NCBI GenBank assembly: GCA_030018495.1
Contig: JASEFS010000001.1
Location: forward strand, 97,285 to 161,284
DNA: 64,000 nucleotides
Source: Deltaproteobacteria bacterium
GTDB taxonomy: Bacteria; Desulfobacterota; Desulfobaccia; Desulfobaccales; 0-14-0-80-60-11
Direction: 5' to 3'
Positions 36,241 through 44,112 of the stretch are shown in pieces (the stretch's first letter is position 1; each line of letters starts with the position of its first letter). The translations under genes and the position numbers were made by a program. The notes beneath the pieces were generated by a model. That model did not search any database and was not told where the DNA came from. It worked only from the letters and a program-made list of their open reading frames with translations.

Positions 36241-37098
36241 CTATCCGTGCCCGGTTGGCCTTCCTCTAAGGGCCTCAATCATACTGTCGTGTAAAGCGGT
36301 CATCCATTGGCGCCATCGCGGCAGCGCCTCCACCAGCAACTTACCCTGAGCATAAGCCGCGGCGGCCTCCCGGTCAAAAGGTATTTCCAGCAAAACCGGC
36401 AGGTTTTCCCGGGCCGCGTACTCCTGCACCCGCCGGTCCCCCAGATCGGCCCGGTTGATTACCAGGGCGCAGGGAAGCTTCAATTCCCGAGCTGCGCCCA
36501 CGGCCAGTTCCAGGTCGTTCAGGCCGAAAGGCGTGGGCTCCGTCACCAAAAGGACGAAGTCCGCCCCCCAGAGAGCAGTCACCACCGGGCATGAGGTCCC
36601 GGGAGGCGCGTCGATGATGGTCAGGCCGTGGGGAGAGACTTCCTGCTTCAGGCGGCGGATGAGGGGCGGCGCCATGGCTTCCCCCACTCTGAGGCGGCCG
36701 TGAGCAAAAGTGATCATGCCCCGGCGCCCGGTTTCCACCTGGCCTACCACGCGCCGGGTGGACACCACTGCGTCTTCCGGGCAGACGAGGAAACAGCCGC
36801 CGCAGCTATGGCATAATTCCGGGAAGGTGAGCGCGGTTTCGGGGAGGATGGCGACGGCATTGAATTGGCAGATCTCCTGGCATTTGCCGCACAGAGTGCA
36901 TTTGTTCAAATCGATTTGGGGCACTTCCACGGCAAAATCCAGCCTGTCGCTCATCTCCGGCCGCAGGAAGAGGTGGGCGTTGGGCTCCTCCACATCGCAG
37001 TCCAGAAAATGCACCGGCTCCTCCAGGGCCGCCGCCAGATTGGTGGCGATGGTGGTCTTGCCGGTGCCTCCTTTGCCGCTGGCCACGCAAATGATCAT
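36241..37098 (-). CDS. MinD-superfamily P-loop ATPase with inserted ferredoxin domain (2)
   Basis: A 285-residue paralogue of the neighbour at 35311. Walker A is VASGKGGTGKTTIATNLAAAL. The insert holds two clusters (CTLCGKCQEICQFNAV and CHSCGGCFLVCPEDAV). The ATPase continues with IIDAPPGTSCPVVTALWGAD and VTEPTPFGLNDLELAV. The two probably form a heterodimer, as in other MinD-ferredoxin pairs (inference). It lies 16 bases after the NifX-like gene at 37115-37681. Confidence 0.92.
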   Translation of the reverse strand: MIICVASGKGGTGKTTIATNLAAALEEPVHFLDCDVEEPNAHLFLRPEMSDRLDFAVEVPQIDLNKCTLCGKCQEICQFNAVAILPETALTFPELCHSCGGCFLVCPEDAVVSTRRVVGQVETGRRGMITFAHGRLRVGEAMAPPLIRRLKQEVSPHGLTIIDAPPGTSCPVVTALWGADFVLLVTEPTPFGLNDLELAVGAARELKLPCALVINRADLGDRRVQEYAARENLPVLLEIPFDREAAAAYAQGKLLVEALPRWRQWMTALHDSMIEALRGRPTGHG

Positions 37099-37114
37099 GG
37101 CTTCCCAGGCCCTT

Positions 37115-37681
37115 TCACGAGCGCTCCATCAGCTGGCCGCAGCGAGGACAGCGCACCCGGATGCAGGGGATGCCCTGTTCATGGGGGACCTTGAAGCTGC
37201 ATGCCGGGCACCGGCAGAATCCCCCCGGCCCCGGTCCTTCGGCAACGGTTTGCTTGCCGCGGCTGCTATTTTTAGGTCTCCCTTTTCCGACTTGGCGGCG
37301 GCACGGTGCGCCGTTGCCGCCTCGTAAACCGCTGCGGTAGCGGTGTGCGCCCCGGCAGCCTGGCAGCAAAAACCTCGGATCATCCAAATTGTTTTGCCAA
37401 TAAGATTGCACCACTTCCTTAACTTCACCGGCCACGCCGCTCACCACCGTAAGCCCGAGGTTCCTGGCGCAGTGCAGGAGTTCGGCGCTCAAGGCGCCGC
37501 AGATTAAGGTGCTCACCCCCTGGTCCCGCAGCACTTCCAGGCGCCGGGCCGCTTCCAAATGCGGCAAAACCAGTTCCTGGCTGAATCCCTCGGGGGACGG
37601 CTCTTCTGGAAAAATCTGTATCCGGGAGCACCAGTTCAATACCGGCGCCACCCGGGAACGCAATACCGGGATGGCGAGCAT
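37115..37681 (-). CDS. NifX-like protein with C-terminal Cys module
   Basis: About 188 residues. The N-terminal half (MLAIPVLRSRVAPVLNWCSR, then VSTLICGALSAELLHCARNLG and VVSGVAGEVKEVVQSYW) resembles a PF02579 cofactor-binding domain. The C-terminus carries GGFCRCPACSFKVPHEQG followed by CIRVRCPRCGQLMERS, the same module as the 65-residue protein at 28512. I chose ATG 37681, with ggacggagca upstream and a family-like N-terminus; an in-frame ATG at 37729 is possible. It is the first gene after a strong -24/-12 promoter at 37773-37789 and leads the operon MinD-MinD-activator-methyltransferase. Confidence 0.82.
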   Translation of the reverse strand: MLAIPVLRSRVAPVLNWCSRIQIFPEEPSPEGFSQELVLPHLEAARRLEVLRDQGVSTLICGALSAELLHCARNLGLTVVSGVAGEVKEVVQSYWQNNLDDPRFLLPGCRGAHRYRSGLRGGNGAPCRRQVGKGRPKNSSRGKQTVAEGPGPGGFCRCPACSFKVPHEQGIPCIRVRCPRCGQLMERS

Positions 37682-37729
37682 TGCTCCGTCCTTCGGGCAG
37701 TTGCGGAGGGGCATACGCCTTCCCCACAC

Positions 37730-38121
37730 CCACCTGTAACGCCTACATTTCGGGGACCTCTACAAAGCCTGTAAGCAGATTGCGTGCCAGTCCGGTTTCC
37801 TTTGTTTCTTTACGCCGTTGGCCTCCTCAGAGCCAGACGTGAGGGAACAATATGCATCCTGTTTGGCAAGCCCGTCACTGCATTTGGAATAGATTGATCA
37901 TGGTTCATTGTTAATCATGGTGGAGACGGCCTGCGGGCCTCGGACACGATGTCGCCGGTGCCGCCGCCCGCCACCCAAATGGCCCCGATTTTTTTCTTAT
38001 GAGTGTCGGCAGAAAAGTTTTCTTTTTAAAGCGGCTTGAGAATTTAACACTAAGGGATTATATATAATAAATATCGGCTTTATGCCGGAGTCACTATGAA
38101 GAGAGCTCCTTAGACAAACAA
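37730..38121. other. 392-base divergent control region
   Basis: No gene is seen. On the - strand it holds the -24/-12 promoter at 37773-37789. The right half is AT-rich near 38040-38080 (ttatatataataaatat), which could serve a sigma-70-type promoter for the PhnD-like gene, without a clear -35. No second sigma-54 site was found for the + strand. Confidence 0.5.
37773..37789 (-). promoter_or_regulatory. sigma-54 (-24/-12) promoter of the orp-like operon
   Basis: On the - strand TGGCACGCAATCTGCTT gives a perfect -24 TGGCACG, exactly ten bases between GG and GC, and a CTGCT -12. It is 92 bases before the ATG at 37681. The operon it would drive encodes its own candidate activator (33971). Confidence 0.8.
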
Positions 38122-39075
38122 ATGCGCCTGCATATTGTTGTGACAGTCTGTCTCATTGCCTGGCTGGCCTTGGGGAGCGCTGGATGCAGCGGAGACCCGG
38201 ACCAAGTCACGGTGGACTTCTCCAAGACCCTGCCCTTGGCGCGGCCCAAACAATCCTCCGGCGAAGCGGGCACTCTCCGGGGGGCGGTGGCGGCCATGAT
38301 TTCCCCTCGGGAAACCTTCATCCACTACCGGCAAATCCTGGATTATCTGGCCCGCAAGTCGGGAAAAGACCTGGAGTTCGTGCAGCGTAAGACCTACTGG
38401 GAGATCAATGAGCTTTTGAGAAAGGGTGAGATTGACTTAGCCTTCATCTGTTCGGGGCCCTATGCCTCGGCCAAAGTCCAGTACGGTTTTGTGCCCCTGG
38501 CCGTCCCGGAAGTCCAGGGAAGCACTTTCTACCGGTCCTATCTGATAGTCAATCGGAACAGCCCCTTTCACCGGCTCGAGGACTTGAAAGGGCAGACCTT
38601 TGCTTTCACCGACCCGGACTCCAACACCGGCAAGCTGGTTCCCACCTTCTGGCTGACGGAATTGAAAGAGCGGCCGGAGACTTTTTTTAGTCAGATCATC
38701 TATACTTACAGCCATGACAACTCTATCCTGGCGGTGGATCGGGGCCTGGTGGCGGCCGCGGCGGTGGATGGTTTGGTGTGGGATTATTATCGGGCTACCA
38801 ACCCTGCTTTCACCTCTAAAACCAGGATCATCAAAAGATCCGAGGAATACGGCATCCCGCCCCTGGTGGCATCCGGGCGCCTGCCGGCAGCGGAGCGGCA
38901 GCGGCTTGAGCGAGCCCTCTTGACCATGCACCAGGACCCGGAAGGCAAGAAAATCTTGTCCGGGCTTTTGATCGACCGCTTCCTTCCCCTTCAGGAAGAG
39001 TGGTATGAGCCTATTAGGGCTATGCAGCGGCGTCTGGCCCAGCTTAAGGAACAGTCTCATGCTCCTGAGCCTTAA
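38122..39075 (+). CDS. PhnD/SsuA-type periplasmic binding lipoprotein
   Basis: A 317-residue protein with a lipoprotein signal ([18 protein letters not shown]). The binding domain contains [74 protein letters not shown] and DGLVWDYYR, all as in PhnD-like proteins. No ABC permease or ATPase is nearby. Instead, the stop overlaps the start of a membrane-anchored sigma-54 activator by 17 bases, so it is probably a ligand receptor for signalling rather than transport. TtrS-type tetrathionate sensors carry a similar binding domain, which fits the reductase operon downstream. The ligand is unknown. Confidence 0.88.
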   Translation: MRLHIVVTVCLIAWLALGSAGCSGDPDQVTVDFSKTLPLARPKQSSGEAGTLRGAVAAMISPRETFIHYRQILDYLARKSGKDLEFVQRKTYWEINELLRKGEIDLAFICSGPYASAKVQYGFVPLAVPEVQGSTFYRSYLIVNRNSPFHRLEDLKGQTFAFTDPDSNTGKLVPTFWLTELKERPETFFSQIIYTYSHDNSILAVDRGLVAAAAVDGLVWDYYRATNPAFTSKTRIIKRSEEYGIPPLVASGRLPAAERQRLERALLTMHQDPEGKKILSGLLIDRFLPLQEEWYEPIRAMQRRLAQLKEQSHAPEP

Positions 39076-41248
39076 AAGCAAGCTCCTGGCCACGGTTTCG
39101 GCCATCGTTATCCTCACCGGCTTGGCCATCGCCGGCATCGTCACTCAGAGATACAGCGGCGCTTTGCGCCAGGAAATGATGGGGCAGTCGGAGAAGCTGG
39201 CCCATAGCATCGCCCACGAGGCCTCTGACCGGATTCTCATAAACGACCTGGTGGGCCTCCAGAAGCTTCTGGACGAACAGCGGCGCATTCATCCAAACCT
39301 GGCATACGTGTTCATTTTCAAAGACGGGCGGATCCTGGCTCACACCTTCGACCAGGGCGTGCCCGCCGGTTTGCTTGAGATCAACCGGCCGGTTTCCCAG
39401 CAACAGCCAGGATTTCGACAGGTAATTTCGAAAGAACGGGACCGCCTCCTGGATACCGCTATGCCCATCTTCGAAGGCAAGGCGGGAATCTTACGACTGG
39501 GATTCTCCGAAAACCATTACCGCAGTCAACTGGTCAAGCTATGGCTGGAGATCGGGGCAATAACCCTGGGGCTCCTGGTCATGGCCCTACTCGGCGGTCT
39601 TTTGTTTGTCCGACGCATTACCAGGCCGCTGGCGGCGCTGGTGGCGGCCACCCGGGAGATCGACCGCGGCGAAACCAATGTCCGGGTGGAGGTGAACGGC
39701 CAGGATGAGATCGCCACTTTGGCGGCTTCCTTCAATCAGATGGTGGCTCGTCAGGAACAATACACTCAACGTTTGGAAGAGCAGACCCAGGAATTGGAGC
39801 TGGCCTATGGCCAGACCCGGACCGCCTGTCAAATCGTGCAGGAGGTCAGCGCCCTGGGCTCTTTGGGTGAGATGGGCGCGTTCCTCTCTCAAAAATTCAA
39901 GGACCATGCCCAATGCGCGCATGTGTCTTTCATGGCTCTCAATGCCGCCAGGGACACCCTTTTCGTCATATCAGACCGGGGTGTGGTTTCTCTGCGGGAG
40001 CCGCAACTGATTGAACGCGCCTCGGGAGTGGTGAATAAATTGACCAAGGGGGAGTTCGCCCGAAAAAATCTTGTTAAGCCGCCCCTGATCCCGGAGACTT
40101 TTCCGTACGGCGAACGCCAGGCTCAGATTCCCTTTACGGACGGCCAGATCAGCGGCGCCGCTATAATTGCTTGCCCAGGGGGCTGCACCTGCCACCCCGA
40201 AAAGATTCAATGGCTGGGACTTATCCTCAATCAGAATGCCGGAGCCCTGGGGCGGGCCATGCTCCATGAGGAAGAAGTGAGCGGCCTCAGAAGCCGGGTG
40301 GAGGCTGCCTCGGGCTTCGGTGAAATTATCGGCAAGGACCCCAAAATGCAATTGGTCTTCAAGTTGATTGAAGACGTGGCGCCAACTGATGCCACCGTCC
40401 TGATCCAGGGGGAAAGCGGCACCGGCAAGGAATTGGTGGCCCGGGCCATCCACCATTTAAGCCATCGCCGCGACAAGCCCTTGGTGGTGATTAACTGTTC
40501 TGCCTATCCAGCCACTCTTCTGGAAAGCGAGCTTTTCGGACACGAGAAGGGCGCCTTCACCGGCGCCACCCGCCAAAAGCCGGGGCGCTTTGAGATGGCC
40601 AACGGCGGCACGGTTTTTTTGGATGAGGTGGGAGAAATTCCTCCGCCGGCTCAAATCAAACTCCTGCGGGTTTTGCAGAGCTGCAAATTCGAGCGGGTGG
40701 GCGGGGAAAAGACCTTGAGCGTGGATGTGCGCATCCTGGCCGCCACGAATAAGGACCTTCTCAAGGAAGTCGAGCAGGGGGGCTTTCGGGAGGATCTCCT
40801 TTACCGCCTCAATGTCATTCCCTTGCACCTGCCGCCCCTGCGGGAGCGCAGAAACGATATTCCTTTGATCGCGCTTCACTTTTTGCGCCGCTTTGCCGCC
40901 GAGCAGAGGAAAGAAATCAGGGAGATAAGCCCGGAAGCCATGCGCCTCCTCTTAGAATATCACTGGCCCGGCAACGTCAGAGAATTGGAGAATTCCCTGG
41001 AGCACGCCGTGGTTCTGTCCAAAGGCAGCAGGCTGGAGGCCTGGGACCTGCCCGCAACCTTGCGGCATCAGACCTCGAACGGCTCTCCGAGCATGGAAGA
41101 CCGCGAATTGCAAGCCCTTCTGGAAATCCTGAGAGACACGGGCTGGAATAAAAAGCTGGCCGCCCAGCGGTTAGGTATCAGCCGCAGCACTGTCTACGCC
41201 ATTCTAAAAAGACATAATGTCTCCAAGCCGGACCCTACCACCCATTAA
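39059..41248 (+). CDS. membrane-anchored sigma-54 activator with HAMP and GAF-like sensor
   Basis: About 729 residues from ATG 39059, which overlaps the binding-protein gene. Helix 1 ([20 protein letters not shown]) and helix 2 ([20 protein letters not shown], ~165-185) flank a periplasmic sensor domain. A HAMP domain and coiled coil follow. A GAF-like region contains the unusual [14 protein letters not shown]ys cluster. Next is an AAA+ domain with [17 protein letters not shown], the intact GAFTGA loop and [13 protein letters not shown], and finally a Fis HTH ([21 protein letters not shown]). There is no kinase or receiver, so signal input goes straight from the envelope to transcription. The nearest -24/-12 site is at 41543, upstream of the reductase operon, its probable target. 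Confidence 0.9.
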   Translation: MLLSLKSKLLATVSAIVILTGLAIAGIVTQRYSGALRQEMMGQSEKLAHSIAHEASDRILINDLVGLQKLLDEQRRIHPNLAYVFIFKDGRILAHTFDQGVPAGLLEINRPVSQQQPGFRQVISKERDRLLDTAMPIFEGKAGILRLGFSENHYRSQLVKLWLEIGAITLGLLVMALLGGLLFVRRITRPLAALVAATREIDRGETNVRVEVNGQDEIATLAASFNQMVARQEQYTQRLEEQTQELELAYGQTRTACQIVQEVSALGSLGEMGAFLSQKFKDHAQCAHVSFMALNAARDTLFVISDRGVVSLREPQLIERASGVVNKLTKGEFARKNLVKPPLIPETFPYGERQAQIPFTDGQISGAAIIACPGGCTCHPEKIQWLGLILNQNAGALGRAMLHEEEVSGLRSRVEAASGFGEIIGKDPKMQLVFKLIEDVAPTDATVLIQGESGTGKELVARAIHHLSHRRDKPLVVINCSAYPATLLESELFGHEKGAFTGATRQKPGRFEMANGGTVFLDEVGEIPPPAQIKLLRVLQSCKFERVGGEKTLSVDVRILAATNKDLLKEVEQGGFREDLLYRLNVIPLHLPPLRERRNDIPLIALHFLRRFAAEQRKEIREISPEAMRLLLEYHWPGNVRELENSLEHAVVLSKGSRLEAWDLPATLRHQTSNGSPSMEDRELQALLEILRDTGWNKKLAAQRLGISRSTVYAILKRHNVSKPDPTTH

Positions 41249-41608
41249 GTTTTTTAAAACATAGGAAAGCGTTGGGATTTGCCTGGGGTGTACAGCCAGG
41301 TTGGACGCGTGTCTGTTTTTCATACACAGATATCTTATTGATTTCACTTGTTTATCATAAAGTGCCTGTGGCGTGTCGCCGCGCGGCCTTAGATCAGCCA
41401 GAGATTGCAAATAAAAATTTGTTAATTAAATAAACGTATTAGCTTATCTCGTCTAAATGAACCCGCCCTAATTTACCAGCCTTGTTGCCCCGGCATCTTT
41501 TCAAAATTCTATTTATTCAGTCAATACAAGTAGTTGAAGTAATGGCATAAAAGTTGCCTCACCTTTGGCCAAATCTATGATCAGGGCAACTTCCTAAAGG
41601 GACTCTTT
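41249..41608. other. 360-base control region upstream of the reductase operon
   Basis: No gene is seen. It holds the -24/-12 promoter at 41543-41557. Two weak dyads upstream (CCTGG/CCAGG at 41282-41300 and GTGTCTG/CATACAC at 41309-41327, one mismatch) lie 215-260 bases before it, a reasonable distance for enhancer sites of the activator at 39059, but they are unproven. The middle is AT-rich (41405-41450). Confidence 0.5.
41543..41557 (+). promoter_or_regulatory. sigma-54 (-24/-12) promoter of the reductase operon
   Basis: TGGCATAAAAGTTGC has the GG and GC doublets with exactly ten bases between, a TTGC -12 and only two departures from TGGCACG at -24. It lies 52 bases before the ATG at 41609, directly downstream of the sigma-54 activator gene. 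Confidence 0.78.
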
Positions 41609-42001
41609 ATGAAAAAACCAGGGGTGGTTGTGGTGGCTGGTGATCGGCAGGACGGCAAGAAGTTCTGCTCACTCCTCACCGACCTGAATTATGTTGCTGC
41701 CCTGATACACCACCCGGATGATTTGGAAGGATTTATCAAAAAGAGCCCGAATGTCGCCGTGATTTTTGATTTGGATACAGTGCGGCCTGACAAACAGTTT
41801 TTTCGGGGACTCAAGAAGAAGCATCCTCGGCTGTTCATTCTCGGGGTCTCCAGCCAGGCATACCACCCGGGATTGGAGGAGGTTATCGGCTCCCACCTCT
41901 ATGCCTGCCTGATGAAGCCGGTGGATATGGAGGAGCTTGGTTTTTGGCTGAAATCCATCTCAGAAAACCTGGTCGAAAACGAGACCATTATCGAGGGGTG
42001 A
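41609..42001 (+). CDS. degenerate response-regulator receiver protein
   Basis: A 130-residue single-domain protein with CheY-like spacing. A hydrophobic first strand (GVVVVAGD) has only one of the usual acidic pair. A candidate phospho-acceptor lies in VAVIFDLDTVRP (Asp54 or Asp56). LFILGVSSQ supplies the Ser/Thr position and LMKPVDMEELGFWL the conserved Lys. Loss of one acidic residue suggests weak or no phosphorylation. RBS aaaggga precedes the ATG. It is first in the reductase operon, 95 bases before the Fe-S subunit; a role as a pseudo-receiver adaptor is possible. Nothing else in the operon would phosphorylate it. Confidence 0.75.
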   Translation: MKKPGVVVVAGDRQDGKKFCSLLTDLNYVAALIHHPDDLEGFIKKSPNVAVIFDLDTVRPDKQFFRGLKKKHPRLFILGVSSQAYHPGLEEVIGSHLYACLMKPVDMEELGFWLKSISENLVENETIIEG

Positions 42002-42096
42002 ATGCCTCAGGCTGGGTAAGCTCGAAAACGGAGATGGACAATCAAGCAGCACTGAAGAAGAGGAAGAAAAACAAGTTTCAATAAAGGGAGGCCGCT

Positions 42097-42849
42097 ATGG
42101 CAAGAGATTTACCGGCTGAGGACCCTTTGGTCCGCATGCAGCGGGACCTGAAACGGGCCCTGAAGAAAAAACCTCAGGACATCAAGTGGGGCATGGTCAT
42201 CGACATCGCCAAGTGCATCGGCTGCCATGCCTGCACCATCGCCTGTGTGGCGGAGAACAAGCTGCCCCCGGGGGTGGTGTACCGGGTGGTGCTGGAGGAG
42301 GACACCGGGAAATATCCCTACGTGTGGCGGCGCTTTACTCCCCGGCCTTGTCTTCACTGCCAGAACCCCCCTTGCACCAAGGCCTGTCCGGTGACCGCCA
42401 CCTGGAAAACCGAGCAGGGGGCGGTAATCGTGGACTACAACCGCTGCATCGGCTGCCGCTATTGCCTGGTGGCCTGCCCTTACGCGGCCCGGACCTCGGA
42501 CTTTGGGGAGTGGTACACCGCGGACACCGCAGAACTGCCGGGAAAGCTCTTCGGCCGGAAGGCTGCGGCCAACGGCTATGAAGCCCACCCCGCCACAGAG
42601 TATGGGAAGAAGTGGCCCGAGCGGGACCACGGCTCGCCGGTGGGCAATGCCCGCAAGTGCCACTTCTGTCTGCACCGCCTCAAGGTGGGCATGCTGCCGG
42701 CCTGCACCACCAGTTGCATCGGCCGGGCTACGATTTTCGGGGATCGCAGCGACCCTCAAAGCCTGGTGTACGAGATGATCGGCTCCCCCCGGGTATATGT
42801 TCTCAAGGAGGACCTCGGTACGCGGCCTTCGGTTTATTACCTAAAGTAA
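42097..42849 (+). CDS. four-cluster ferredoxin subunit of a molybdopterin reductase (TtrB/PsrB-like)
   Basis: A 250-residue electron-transfer subunit with four Cys groups for 4Fe-4S clusters: [38 protein letters not shown] and [16 protein letters not shown]. It contains no Tat or Sec signal, so it would be carried out with the Tat-bearing catalytic subunit. It relays electrons between the membrane subunit and the Mo centre. RBS aaagggaggcc precedes ATG 42097. Gene order B-C-A matches ttrBCA and srdBCA. Confidence 0.92.
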   Translation: MARDLPAEDPLVRMQRDLKRALKKKPQDIKWGMVIDIAKCIGCHACTIACVAENKLPPGVVYRVVLEEDTGKYPYVWRRFTPRPCLHCQNPPCTKACPVTATWKTEQGAVIVDYNRCIGCRYCLVACPYAARTSDFGEWYTADTAELPGKLFGRKAAANGYEAHPATEYGKKWPERDHGSPVGNARKCHFCLHRLKVGMLPACTTSCIGRATIFGDRSDPQSLVYEMIGSPRVYVLKEDLGTRPSVYYLK

Positions 42850-42864
42850 AGGGAGAGACTGCTT

Positions 42865-44112
42865 ATGTTTTGGAATAACATTATGAAGAATAGATGGGAG
42901 AAGAAATTAATAATCCTGGCGATTATCGGCCTGGTGGTCGGCAGTTGGGGCATGTTTCAACGATTGGCTTACGGCCATCTGGGCATGAACTACGGCTCCT
43001 TTGTCCCCTGGGGGTTGTGGGTGGCCTTTGACCTGTTCTTCCTGGGACTCACGGCCGGCGCCTTTCTTATCACTATTCTCACCTATGTCTTCAGGATCAA
43101 GCTGTTGGCCAATTTGGGGCCCCTGGCCGCGTTCACCGTGCTGGTGACCCTTTTGTGCGAAGTTATTATCATCAGCCTGGACCTGGGCCATCCCCTGCGG
43201 GTCTACCGCTTCCTGATCACCCCCAACGTGGGCTCCATGCTGTTTTGGCTGGTGGTCTTCATCATCTCCATGTGGCTCATTTATGCTCCCTGGTTCTACT
43301 TTCTGATCCGGGAGCACCTGATTGCCTGGGGCAACGACGCGACCCGGCCGGGTCACAAGGTCTATCGGTTCCTGGCCTTGTGTAAGACGGCTTACACATT
43401 TCAGGATCGCCAGCGGGACCATCGCCGCACCCGCTTTCTGTCCTATCTCAGCCTGCCCATCGGCGTCATCTTCTTCGGAGCCCACGGCGCCATTTTCGCC
43501 ATTCTGCACAACCGGCCTCTCTGGAACAGCGCCATGCTGCCCCTCATCTTCATCATGGCGGCGCTTCTCTCCGGCGGGGCCCTCATCACTTTTCTGGCGT
43601 ATCTCTATCAGCCCGACGACAAACTGATTCACCCCCTGGGGCACGTGGTGCTCCTCATTCTGCTAACCTTCCTCTTTCTGGAAGCCCTGCAGATCTTCGT
43701 GGGCTATCAGTCCAAGATCACGGGCATCGTCACCAGCCTGGATCTTATTACGGTCGGCCCTTACTGGTGGGCCTTCTGGGTCGTGCACCTTGTGATCGGC
43801 AGCGCCATCCCGGCCTTTCTCCTTATCAGGTACCCGGATAATTCCAAGATGGTAGCCACCGCCTGTTTTCTGATCATCGTCACCTTTCTTGCTGTCAGGC
43901 TGAACTACCTGATCCCGGACCTGGCCGTTTACAAGCTGGAAGGCTTGCAAAACACCTTTTTTCACCGGCGCCTGCGGCCGGAATACGTCCCCAATCTGAA
44001 TGAATGGCTGGTGAGCGTCTGGGTGATTTCCCTGGGACTTTTGACCTTCCTGCTGGGGACCCGCTGGCTGCCGGTTATTCAAGCTGGAAGAGGAGAAGAA
44101 GAGCATGTCTAG
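42865..44112 (+). CDS. NrfD/PsrC-type membrane quinol subunit (TtrC-like)
   Basis: A 415-residue membrane protein with nine to ten helices. It begins GLVVGSWGMFQRLAYG and GSFVPWGLWVAFDLFFLGLTAGAF, the NrfD/PsrC opening, and LCEVIIISLDLGHPLRVYRFL fits the quinone-site region. It would exchange electrons with the (mena)quinone pool for the reductase. Starting 15 bases after the ferredoxin gene and overlapping the catalytic-subunit gene by eight bases, it is tightly coupled to both. It is longer than Salmonella TtrC, closer to PsrC/SrdC types. Confidence 0.9.
   Translation: MFWNNIMKNRWEKKLIILAIIGLVVGSWGMFQRLAYGHLGMNYGSFVPWGLWVAFDLFFLGLTAGAFLITILTYVFRIKLLANLGPLAAFTVLVTLLCEVIIISLDLGHPLRVYRFLITPNVGSMLFWLVVFIISMWLIYAPWFYFLIREHLIAWGNDATRPGHKVYRFLALCKTAYTFQDRQRDHRRTRFLSYLSLPIGVIFFGAHGAIFAILHNRPLWNSAMLPLIFIMAALLSGGALITFLAYLYQPDDKLIHPLGHVVLLILLTFLFLEALQIFVGYQSKITGIVTSLDLITVGPYWWAFWVVHLVIGSAIPAFLLIRYPDNSKMVATACFLIIVTFLAVRLNYLIPDLAVYKLEGLQNTFFHRRLRPEYVPNLNEWLVSVWVISLGLLTFLLGTRWLPVIQAGRGEEEHV

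Noticed and set aside
37851..37890. Possible + strand sigma-54 promoter (TGGCAAG...CTGCAT) before the PhnD-like gene
   Set aside because: GG and GC are 13 bases apart rather than 10, too far for sigma-54.
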